From NCBI RefSeq assembly GCF_002483315.1, contig NZ_DLHR01000013.1, positions 1 to 17,765 on the forward strand: a stretch of 17,765 nt of DNA. Reading direction: 5' to 3'. This document shows, piece after piece, positions 1-6,070 of the stretch (positions within the stretch are counted from its first letter, which is position 1; every line of letters starts with the position of its first letter). A program made the position numbers and the translations under genes. Origin of the DNA: Flavobacterium sp. UBA7663. GTDB lineage: Bacteria; Bacteroidota; Bacteroidia; Flavobacteriales; Flavobacteriaceae. Below the pieces are notes generated by a model. It worked only from the letters and a program-made list of their open reading frames with translations, searched no databases and had not been told where the DNA came from.

Positions 1-335
1 GATTTAATATAGGAAAGTTTTTTTTAAGGCTTAACCACTAAGGGCACGAGGAAGGCACAAAAAACACAAAGGGGTTGTTAAACATATAAGTCATATAAGT
101 TTTTTTTACTTATATATAGTGTGGGAAAAGTTCATAGAAGGGGTTGGATGGGTTTCAGGTTTTAGGTTTCAGGTTTCAGGTTGTGGGCTTAACTGCGTTA
201 AGCGGTAGCCTGCTGCGCAGGAGATTCCTACTTCGGCGGAATGACAAGTTCAAATTCAAGGGCAAGTTCAAGGGCAAAGTGTTGCTCGCTTCGCAAGCCA
301 GTGGGATAGTTATCTGGAATACTATACACCTTGTC
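1..335. repeat. Mosaic of degenerate interspersed repeats, no gene
   Basis: No credible coding region. Several different repeat styles lie side by side. At 33-80 is a 'ccactaagggcacgagg.. ggcacaaa' type segment. At 84-115 two ATATAAGT-like direct copies are followed by the inverted ACTTATAT, so 93-100 pairs with 108-115 across a T7 loop. At 151-182 a 'ggtttcagg' unit repeats imperfectly. There are small hairpins at 189-201 (TTAAC-tgc-GTTAA) and 209-221 (CCTGC-tgc-GCAGG), then a 'gagattcctacttcggcgga' segment at 221-240, and a doubled 'ttcaagggcaa' at 255-276. From memory these styles recur between genes in Flavobacterium genomes; I could not search for copies. The 64-codon open frame across 144-338 is built from these repeats and is not credible as a gene. 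Confidence 0.6.
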
Positions 336-430
336 TAGCCCCGATGGGAGTGGAAATCCTTTTTTTGCTTTATTTCGACTTCGCTCAATTTGACAAAGCA
401 AAAAAAGATTGTAGCAGACAGCGGGACCAG
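336..430 (+). ncRNA. Flavo-1-like structured RNA motif
   Basis: The segment starts with TAGCCCCGAT, continues with a 'gggagtggaaatcc' stretch and ends with 'gtagcagacagcggga'. A perfect 12-bp stem pairs 360-371 with 395-406, and an outer CCC (about 340-342) can pair with GGG (423-425). From memory this architecture and the flanking conserved blocks match the Flavo-1 RNA motif, a conserved RNA of unknown function known mainly from Flavobacteria. The 23-nt terminal loop carries a 'tcgacttcgctca' stretch, itself a common flavobacterial repeat style, so the loop may be an insertion. It lies about 40 bp past the stop of the convergent DUF4294 gene. It could also be only a dispersed repeat. A covariance-model search would settle this. 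Confidence 0.55.
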
Positions 431-468
431 GAGTTTTATGGAATGCGGAATGTGTGCTTCTAAAAAAA

Positions 469-1152
469 TTACTTGTTAGCTTCTGCGGTGGGTTTGGTTT
501 TGATTTTATTAATCCAGTGGTTGTTTAACTTATCGAAGTCGATAGGTTTGGCTGGTTCTTGCTTGGTTAATTGCTTTTGATTGAAGGCGGCGTTTAAGAT
601 TCCTTCGATTTGGTAATCTTCTTTTACGTCGTAGGGTTTGTATTGGGTTTTTAAATTGATGTCGAATAAATAAGCGGTGGAGTTTGCCCAAAAGGCTTTC
701 CAACTGCTTTTGTATTCTTTAATTAAATCGAAAGTGGTGTGTCCGGTTTGGCGGTAAATTAGTTTGACTAGAATTTGACCGTCTTTACGAGATAGCTTTT
801 TTAAACGCGGTTCGAATTCTTCTTCTAAATACTTTTCTACAATTTTAAAGTATTTCTTTTTTTCGCGATTGGTTTTTAGTTTTGCCATCGTAGCATTTAA
901 CTGCGTTAATTTATCCGCTGTTAATTTTGCAAATGGATATACTTTAAAGATTCTTCTCTTTAATATTAACTTGGCTTTTTTATCTTCATCTATGGAATAG
1001 ACATTGTCTGGAGTGAAAATAATTTCCTTTAATTCTATAGAATATATAATAGACGAATCCTGTTGCGTCATTTTTAACGTATCGGTTTCGGTTTGAGCAA
1101 AAGAAAAAGTAGTGATGAATAGCAAGAAACTACTTAAAATTAACTTATACAT
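469..1152 (-). CDS. Secreted DUF4294 domain protein
   Basis: 227 residues. Residues 1-20 form a signal peptide (MYKLILSSFLLFITTFSFAQ), so the protein is exported, probably to the periplasm. Residues about 38-193 match what I know of DUF4294, a Bacteroidetes-restricted family of unknown function: 'VYPFAKLTADKL', a Lys/Glu-rich helical stretch at 90-120, then 'LVKLIYRQTGHTTFDLI' and 'WKAFWANSTAYLFDI'. The C-terminal tail (about 194-227) is polar, rich in Lys, Pro and Asn. The ATG at 1152 is chosen because it begins the signal peptide directly. It is divergent from the M42 peptidase across 110 bp. I see no perfect TAnnTTTG promoter for it, and no hairpin with a T-run just after its stop. The Flavo-1-like structure lies downstream on the opposite strand. 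Family assignment is firm; function is unknown. Confidence 0.85.
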   Translation of the reverse strand: MYKLILSSFLLFITTFSFAQTETDTLKMTQQDSSIIYSIELKEIIFTPDNVYSIDEDKKAKLILKRRIFKVYPFAKLTADKLTQLNATMAKLKTNREKKKYFKIVEKYLEEEFEPRLKKLSRKDGQILVKLIYRQTGHTTFDLIKEYKSSWKAFWANSTAYLFDINLKTQYKPYDVKEDYQIEGILNAAFNQKQLTKQEPAKPIDFDKLNNHWINKIKTKPTAEANK

Positions 1153-1262
1153 GATGATTGATTTTATACTTTTTAACTCACTGCAAAAAGTAAACCAAAA
1201 TTATCGAAATATTATGAAACTCTAATTACTTATTTATATTTTAGCAAAAAATTATAATTAAG

Positions 1263-2357
1263 ATGAGTACGAAATCGATATTAAAGAAGTCGTCGATGAC
1301 TTTTTTGGAAAACTATTTGAATAATGCTTCTCCAACAGGATACGAATCGGAAGGGCAAAAACTTTGGATGGACTATTTAAAACCATATGTTGATACTTTT
1401 ATTATTGATACCTACGGAAGTGCCGTTGGAGTTATTAATCCTGACGCTCCTTATAAAGTAATTATTGAAGGTCATGCCGATGAAATTTCGTGGTATGTGA
1501 ATTACATTACCGATGACGGATTAATCTACGTGATTAGAAACGGAGGTTCGGATCATCAGATTGCGCCATCGAAACGAGTGAACATTCATACGAAGAAAGG
1601 AATTGTTCGTGGTGTTTTTGGTTGGCCAGCGATTCACACTAGAGGAAGAAGCGGAAAAGCAGAAGAAACGGCAAAAATTGAAAACATATTTATTGATTGT
1701 GGTTGCTCAACGAAAGCCGAAGTGGAAGCCTTAGGCGTTCATGTGGGTTGTGTGATTACGTATCCTGATAATTTTGAGATTTTAAACAACGATAAATTTG
1801 TATGTAGAGCCATTGATAACCGCATGGGTGGTTTTATGATTGCCGAAGTAGCGCGTTTATTAAAGGAGAACAAAAAGAAATTGCCTTTTGGATTATACAT
1901 CGTAAACTCGGTGCAGGAGGAAATTGGTTTGCGTGGTGCCGAAATGATTACCCAACGCATTAAACCAAACGTAGCAATTGTTACCGATGTTTGCCACGAT
2001 ACGACGACACCTATGATTGATAAAAAAATTGAAGGTGATTTAAAAATGGGACGCGGACCGGTTATTGCTTACGCTCCTGCGACACAAAACGTTTTACGTG
2101 AAATGATTGTGGACACAGCGGTAGCAAACAAAATACCTTTCCAACGTCATGCGACTTCTCGCGTTACAGGAACCGATACCGATGCTTTTGCGTATAGCAA
2201 TGGCGGAGTTGCCTCGGCTTTGATTTCGTTACCGTTGCGTTATATGCACACCACAGTAGAAATGGTGCACCGCGACGACGTAGAAAATGTAATTAAATTG
2301 ATTTACGAAACGCTATTGAAAATTGAGAATAACGAAACGTTTAGTTATTTTAAATAG
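1263..2357 (+). CDS. M42 family metallopeptidase (glutamyl aminopeptidase-like)
   Basis: 364 residues, the usual length for the M42 family of cytoplasmic aminopeptidases that form large tetrahedral assemblies and trim peptides from the N-terminus. The two-metal site is complete: His71 (EGHADE), Asp185 (RAIDNR, the bridging ligand), catalytic Glu219 with Glu220 (QEEIGLRG), Asp242 (VTDVCHD) and His329 (RYMHTTVE). There is no signal peptide. The N-terminus 'MSTKSILKKSSMTFLENYLNNASPTG' looks family-typical, so the first ATG is kept; a downstream ATG at codon 12 is less likely. A 7/8 match to TAnnTTTG (TATTTTAG, 1237-1244) lies 18 bp before the start but I see no clear -33 element. The gene ends at a strong hairpin terminator and appears monocistronic. 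Substrate specificity cannot be told from sequence. Confidence 0.92.
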   Translation: MSTKSILKKSSMTFLENYLNNASPTGYESEGQKLWMDYLKPYVDTFIIDTYGSAVGVINPDAPYKVIIEGHADEISWYVNYITDDGLIYVIRNGGSDHQIAPSKRVNIHTKKGIVRGVFGWPAIHTRGRSGKAEETAKIENIFIDCGCSTKAEVEALGVHVGCVITYPDNFEILNNDKFVCRAIDNRMGGFMIAEVARLLKENKKKLPFGLYIVNSVQEEIGLRGAEMITQRIKPNVAIVTDVCHDTTTPMIDKKIEGDLKMGRGPVIAYAPATQNVLREMIVDTAVANKIPFQRHATSRVTGTDTDAFAYSNGGVASALISLPLRYMHTTVEMVHRDDVENVIKLIYETLLKIENNETFSYFK

Positions 2358-2378
2358 TAGTTTTTTGTTATAAAATTT

Positions 2379-2409
2379 AAAATCCTCATTTGTTTGAGGA
2401 TTTTTTTTT
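2379..2409 (+). terminator. Rho-independent terminator of the M42 peptidase gene
   Basis: A 10-bp perfect stem pairs 2379-2388 (AAAATCCTCA) with 2395-2404, with a 6-nt loop and a run of nine T at 2401-2409. It lies 21 bp after the M42 stop codon. Confidence 0.9.
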
Positions 2410-2591
2410 GTGCTTTTTTGAAATTTTTTAAAAATGTACAGAAAATCTACAGCAATTTATTTGTGAGAATTTTGTTATATTGCAGGGGAATTAACTTTAT
2501 CAGTACTATATACACCCAAAATTGGTTTGATAAGTCTTATTTTGTTAGTCATAAACGAGTTATATTCAGTTCTTCAATACATTTCCTCAAA

Positions 2592-3491
2592 ATGAAAAAA
2601 ATTATATGTTTAACATTTGTATCTATTTTCTTTTCTTGTAAAAAAGAATCAAAAGACAACTTTACACTTACTAAAATAGATAGTTTAACTTCAATAGCTC
2701 AAGTTGAAAACTTCATAAAATCATTTGATTCAAGCTTTACAAAATACAATTATCGTTTAGAAATGATAAAAGATTCTACACGCTTAATTCATCCTTATTG
2801 TAAAGGCGATTTTGATAATAACGGCTACACGGATCTCTTTGTTGCAGGAAAATACGAATACGGCAGAATGTATTCTTATGCTTTTATGAATTATAGCAAT
2901 GATTCTATTAATTTTTTTAGATTAGATGAAAGTGGAACTGATTTAATTCCAAAAGTTATCAGAAAAAACAATCAAGACCTTTTAGTAATAAAAAGAGGTT
3001 CTAGATTTAATTTTAGTATTGACACACTAATTTACAAATATGATAATCTAATTAATTACAATAGTTATCCAAAAAAATATAAAATCGAAAAAATCTCATT
3101 TAATGGATTTGATAATAGAGGTGAATATAAAATTGTCATAAACCAAAATCTTAAAACATCTTTTAAATTATCAAAAGGTATAAACGATACTTTATACTAT
3201 TATAAAGCAGATAGAAAATTATTACTTAAAGAATACAACGAGCTAATTGATTTACTTAACTATATGGATTTTCCAAGTTTAAAAGAAGAGTATTTTGAAA
3301 GAAGTTCTAGTCATGCAATGTGCAATCTTACAATCAACTATAACAATAATAAAATCAAACATATTTTTGATCATGGAATGGAAAACCATTTTAGCTTAAA
3401 GGCGCTTTACTCAAAATTAGAAGATATAAAGAATACTGTACAATTAAAAGCCTCAGGATATGGTTTAATTTCAGAACAAGATGATCAATAA
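2592..3491 (+). CDS. Orphan lipoprotein with FG-GAP-like metal motif and possible DUF6438-like C-terminus
   Basis: 299 residues from the ATG at 2592. The frame is open back to 2394, but that stretch runs through the preceding terminator; the ATG is chosen because it begins a lipoprotein signal (MKKIICLTFVSIFFS, lipid-accepting Cys16, then Lys-Lys). The mature protein is probably anchored in a membrane facing the periplasm or outside. Residues 71-84 (KGDFDNNGYTDLFV) look like an FG-GAP/VCBS-type calcium loop, with Asp73, Asp75, Asn77 and Asp81 as likely ligands. The C-terminal part, about 163-285, is weakly reminiscent of DUF6438: an opening beta segment, 'YNELIDLLNYMDFPSLKEEY', then a beta hairpin with 'HIFDHG' and a final helix. 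The gene is clearly more AT-rich than its neighbours and uses many AAA, AAT and ATA codons, so it may be a lineage-specific acquisition. Lipoprotein call firm; domain call weak. Confidence 0.75.
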   Translation: MKKIICLTFVSIFFSCKKESKDNFTLTKIDSLTSIAQVENFIKSFDSSFTKYNYRLEMIKDSTRLIHPYCKGDFDNNGYTDLFVAGKYEYGRMYSYAFMNYSNDSINFFRLDESGTDLIPKVIRKNNQDLLVIKRGSRFNFSIDTLIYKYDNLINYNSYPKKYKIEKISFNGFDNRGEYKIVINQNLKTSFKLSKGINDTLYYYKADRKLLLKEYNELIDLLNYMDFPSLKEEYFERSSSHAMCNLTINYNNNKIKHIFDHGMENHFSLKALYSKLEDIKNTVQLKASGYGLISEQDDQ

Positions 3492-3507
3492 ATCTTCAAA
3501 ACACACA

Positions 3508-3531
3508 AAAATCCCGCTTTCGCGGGATTTT
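3508..3531. terminator. Bidirectional terminator between convergent genes
   Basis: A 10-bp stem pairs 3508-3517 (AAAATCCCGC) with 3522-3531, with a 4-nt loop (tttc). It is flanked by short T or A runs on both sides, so it can end the lipoprotein transcript from the left and the ankyrin transcript from the right. It lies 3 bp beyond the ankyrin stop codon. Confidence 0.85.
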
Positions 3532-3534
3532 CTC

Positions 3535-3936
3535 TTATCTTCTTTTACGAGCGTCGTTGACCAGTTTTATAATTTCTTCTGATTTTGATTTCTCAGCGTA
3601 ATCTAAGATGGTTAATCCGTTAGAATCTTCAGCTCTGTAATCGGCACCTTTTTTAATTAAGTAGGACACAATTTGCGGTTGGTTAAATAAAATGGCGTAC
3701 ATTAAAGGTGTTTTGCCGCGTTCGTCTTTCTTGTTGAAGTCTACTCCTATTTCCACTAATTGTTGCACTTTTGCTAAATCGCCTTTACTAATGGCTAAAT
3801 TTAATTGAGATGGTGTTGGTTTCACAACGGCAACTGGTGTTGTGTTTGTTGTTGTACTTTCACTTGCTTGTAACGCATTAGTAAACAACATGGCTACTGC
3901 GGGTAAGATTACCCAAAATCTGTTCGTTTTTTTCAT
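3535..3936 (-). CDS. Secreted ankyrin-repeat protein
   Basis: 133 residues. Residues 1 to about 24 form a signal peptide (hydrophobic VILPAVAMLFTNALQA), followed by a Thr/Pro linker to residue 42. Two ankyrin repeats follow, about 43-74 (LNLAISKGDLAKVQQLVEIG) and 75-107 (KTPLMYAILFNQPQIVSYLI), then a partial third at 108-130. Short exported ankyrin proteins usually act as protein-binding modules; in other bacteria some are linked to catalase or stress functions, but nothing here points to a partner. The promoter looks unlike those of its neighbours: an ECF-sigma-like element at 3969-3994 rather than a TAnnTTTG element. That suggests envelope or stress control, by inference. The gene is monocistronic, between the purC terminator and its own terminator. 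Confidence 0.82.
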   Translation of the reverse strand: MKKTNRFWVILPAVAMLFTNALQASESTTTNTTPVAVVKPTPSQLNLAISKGDLAKVQQLVEIGVDFNKKDERGKTPLMYAILFNQPQIVSYLIKKGADYRAEDSNGLTILDYAEKSKSEEIIKLVNDARKRR

Positions 3937-3968
3937 GATAATTGATTTTTAATGATTGATATGAATAG

Positions 3969-3994
3969 GACGAACTCTAGCCTCTTTCGTTACA
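3969..3994 (-). promoter_or_regulatory. Candidate ECF-sigma promoter of the ankyrin gene
   Basis: Read on the minus strand: TGTAAC (3994-3989), a 16-bp spacer, then CGTC (3972-3969). An 'AAC' -35 and 'CGTC' -10 with 16-17 bp spacing are typical of extracytoplasmic-function sigma factors. The -10 lies about 33 bp before the ankyrin ATG. There is no TAnnTTTG element in the same interval. The short motif could match by chance. Confidence 0.45.
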
Positions 3995-4032
3995 GCTTTT
4001 TTAAAATCTAACATAACTTTAACAAACAGCAT

Positions 4033-4061
4033 AAAAAAAAGCCGATGAAACACCGACTTTT
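4033..4061 (-). terminator. Terminator of purC
   Basis: On the minus strand a stem AAAGTCGGTG / CATCGGCTTT (two G-U pairs, TTT loop) is followed by a run of eight T, about 20 bp after the purC stop codon. Because of the G-U pairs it works well only in the minus-strand transcript. Confidence 0.8.
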
Positions 4062-4080
4062 ACATTTGCTTAATGATTTA

Positions 4081-5031
4081 TTATCTATTCTGTAAATAAT
4101 TCAAAACGTTTTTCTCAATTCGCTCATTGATGTTGGAAATATCGGCTTTTACGAATTTTTCTCCAATGATATTTTCGAATAACTCAATGTAACGTTCAGA
4201 AACTGTTTCAATGTATTCGTCGGTCATGTTTGGAATTTGTTGCCCTTCTTTTCCTTGGAAACCGTTTTCAATTAACCAACGACGCACGAACTCTTTTGAC
4301 AATTGTTTTTGTTCTTCGTTGTTGTTTTGTCTTTCTTGGTATCCTTCTGCATAAAAATAACGCGAAGAATCTGGTGTATGGATTTCGTCGATTAATACGA
4401 TTTGTCCATCTTTTGTCTTCCCGAATTCGTATTTCGTATCTACTAAGATTAAACCACGAGAGGCTGCAATTTCAGTTCCTCTTTGGTATAATGCTCTGGT
4501 GTATTTTTCTAAAATTATGTAATCTTCTTCCGTTACGATTCCATTGGCTAAAATAGCTTCACGCGAAATGTCTTCGTCGTGCGAACCGTTATCCGCTTTA
4601 GTAGTTGGCGTGATGATTGGTGTTGGAAATTTATCATTTTCTTTTAAACCTTCTGGCATTGTTACACCACAAAGAATTCTTCTTCCTGCTGCATATTCAC
4701 GCGCTGCATGTCCAGATAAATAACCACGAATTACCATTTCCACTTTGAAAGGCTCACATAAATATCCTACCGCTACGTTTGGATCTGGAGTTGCTACTAA
4801 CCAATTTGGTACAATATCAGAAGTTAATTCCATGAATTTAGTCGCAATTTGATTTAGGATTTGCCCTTTGTAAGGAATTCCTTTTGGTAAAACCACATCA
4901 AAAGCCGAAAGACGGTCGGTAGCAACCATCACTAATAAGTCATCATTAATATTGTAAACTTCTCTAACTTTTCCACGGTACACCGATTTTTGACCTGGAA
5001 AATTGAAATTGGTAGTCGTAATTGTATTCAT
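4081..5031 (-). CDS. purC: Phosphoribosylaminoimidazole-succinocarboxamide synthase
   Basis: Cytoplasmic SAICAR synthetase: it joins CAIR and aspartate with ATP in de novo purine synthesis. 316 residues from the chosen start, matching the longer (about 300-residue) form of the family. Both family signatures are present: DRLSAFD at 39-45 and LVDTKYEFG at 196-204, with DEIHTPDSSRY at 215-225. The start is the ATG at 5031 (MNTITTTNFNF..), a family-like N-terminus. An in-frame ATG 36 bp upstream would add MERSGIKQQHNI, which is encoded by a GC-rich repeat-like patch in the leader and is probably not translated as part of PurC. A strong TTTG-n17-TACTTTTG promoter lies at 5100-5128, giving a leader of about 60 nt. 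The gene has its own terminator and is not clustered with other pur genes. Confidence 0.95.
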   Translation of the reverse strand: MNTITTTNFNFPGQKSVYRGKVREVYNINDDLLVMVATDRLSAFDVVLPKGIPYKGQILNQIATKFMELTSDIVPNWLVATPDPNVAVGYLCEPFKVEMVIRGYLSGHAAREYAAGRRILCGVTMPEGLKENDKFPTPIITPTTKADNGSHDEDISREAILANGIVTEEDYIILEKYTRALYQRGTEIAASRGLILVDTKYEFGKTKDGQIVLIDEIHTPDSSRYFYAEGYQERQNNNEEQKQLSKEFVRRWLIENGFQGKEGQQIPNMTDEYIETVSERYIELFENIIGEKFVKADISNINERIEKNVLNYLQNR

Positions 5032-5039
5032 TATGTTGT

Positions 5040-5092
5040 GTTGTTGTTTTATTCCGCTACGCTCCATACAGTTCGGCTCGCCTCGGGTGTGT
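5040..5092. repeat. GC-rich repeat-like patch in the purC leader
   Basis: Between the purC promoter and the ATG lies a patch ('ccgctacgctccatacagtt', then 'cggctcgcctcggg') that is much richer in GC than the surrounding intergenic DNA and has the look of a short flavobacterial interspersed repeat. It sits wholly inside the predicted 5' leader of purC. No second copy is visible in this window. Confidence 0.4.
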
Positions 5093-5099
5093 TGAAGTG

Positions 5100-5130
5100 C
5101 AAAAGTAAACTATTTATTTTCTTTCAAAAA
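5100..5130 (-). promoter_or_regulatory. Bacteroidetes-type promoter of purC
   Basis: On the minus strand: TTTTTG (-33 element, 5130-5125), 17-bp spacer, TACTTTTG (-7 element, 5107-5100), an exact match to TAnnTTTG. Expected transcription start is near 5093, about 60 nt before the purC ATG. Confidence 0.75.
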
Positions 5131-5141
5131 TTATTTAATAA

Positions 5142-5173
5142 AAAAAGAGAAGCTCTTTCGAACTTCTCTTTTT
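5142..5173. terminator. Terminator of the beta-barrel gene
   Basis: An 11-bp stem pairs 5142-5152 (AAAAAGAGAAG) with 5163-5173, with a 10-nt loop. On the minus strand a T-run follows. It ends the 5191-5703 transcript and insulates the purC promoter, whose -33 element lies only 12 bp further on. Confidence 0.85.
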
Positions 5174-5190
5174 AAAAAATTGTATACGGC

Positions 5191-5703
5191 TTATTTAAAA
5201 CGAATGTTGTAAGTAGCGCCTATTCCTACTGTTTGAATATCAATATCATTTTCAGCAAATGTGTTTTGATAAAAAGCAAAAATATTCCAATCGTTATTGT
5301 GGTAACCAATTTGAGGATTTACATATAAACCACCATCGTTATTTTCTACCTTAGTTAAGAATCCGTAACCTAAATCAGCACCAAAAAACAAACCCGTTGG
5401 TGTAAAATAGTAACGTAAAAAAACCGCTGCAGGAATAAGTCCGAAATCTTCCAACTCATCTTTTGCAAAAAAGTGATTATAACCAGTAGCTAAACCAATT
5501 CCGAAATTAGGATTAATTAAATATTGCCCTCTTAAATCAACACCTAAATTAAACGATGCGGCATCTCCAGCATCACCAACAGGAATACCTGTAGTTATAC
5601 CCGCTTTTAACCATGAATTGTCTGCTGTAAGTTCAACTTCTGTTTCTTGACCAAAAATAGTGTTTAGTCCAAATAACCCAATCAATAAAAATAATTTTCT
5701 CAT
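5191..5703 (-). CDS. Small outer-membrane beta-barrel protein
   Basis: 170 residues. Residues 1-18 form a signal peptide (MRKLFLLIGLFGLNTIFG, mature from Gln19). The rest alternates hydrophobic and polar residues with Gly-rich turns, as in an 8-stranded OmpX/OmpW-size barrel: for example 'LGVDLRGQYLINPNFGIGLA', 'FLRYYFTPTGLFFGADLGYG', 'QIGYHNNDWNIFAFYQNT' and the closing 'VGIGATYNIRF' with an aromatic residue near the C-terminus. The family is likely the generic Bacteroidetes outer-membrane beta-barrel (porin-like) group; the role is unknown. It is flanked by terminators on both sides and so is probably monocistronic. No exact TAnnTTTG promoter is visible; the best partial match (AAACTTTG) lies within 80 bp upstream. 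Confidence 0.75.
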   Translation of the reverse strand: MRKLFLLIGLFGLNTIFGQETEVELTADNSWLKAGITTGIPVGDAGDAASFNLGVDLRGQYLINPNFGIGLATGYNHFFAKDELEDFGLIPAAVFLRYYFTPTGLFFGADLGYGFLTKVENNDGGLYVNPQIGYHNNDWNIFAFYQNTFAENDIDIQTVGIGATYNIRFK

Positions 5704-6070
5704 TTTTTTCTTTTAATATTAAAATGCAAATTTGAGTCAATTCCTTGCCAAAAGGATTACAGAATTTCTGCAAAGTTTTACATATTTAAAAGAAAATAAA
5801 GTTTACTAACTAAACAAATTATAAGACGTACCGTTATTTTCAACTGCAAAAAATGAAATTGGTATTGTAATTATGTTGCGCTATGAAATAATGTTATAAT
5901 AAACGAGAAAATATAAAACCCATTGATTTAAAGTTACAATCAATGGGTTTTACGTTAAAAATGATTTCATATGTTTAAATTTTATTTTTTTTTCTGTAAC
6001 ATATGGTATCGCCTTTTTTATTTTGGTGTTTTCTCTCGAAAACTTGTAGTCAATAGCGATTTCATATTTG
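5704..6070. other. 367-bp intergenic stretch
   Basis: It holds the upstream region of the beta-barrel gene (5704 to about 5830) and a long terminator hairpin at 5915-5951. The stretch 5952-6070 is AT-rich with a long T run near 5982-5992. I see no credible coding frame, tRNA or repeat array here. Confidence 0.6.
5915..5951 (-). terminator. Terminator downstream of the VGIGT surface protein gene
   Basis: A perfect 14-bp stem pairs 5915-5928 (AAAACCCATTGATT) with 5938-5951, with a 9-nt loop. On the minus strand it is followed by TTTTATATTTT. It lies about 120 bp after the stop of the gene at 6071-7483, which is far for a terminator, but no other gene is closer in that direction. Confidence 0.75.

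Noticed and set aside
144..338. 64-codon open frame on the plus strand
   Set aside because: It is made of repeat units (ggtttcagg, ttcaagggcaa) and small hairpins, with no protein-like pattern.
2394..2591. N-terminal extension of the 2592 lipoprotein
   Set aside because: It runs through the loop and T-run of the preceding terminator, and the ATG at 2592 begins a clear lipoprotein signal.
5821..5870. Possible second ECF-type promoter (CGTC on the minus strand) upstream of the beta-barrel gene
   Set aside because: No matching AAC-type -35 at the required 16-17 bp spacing.
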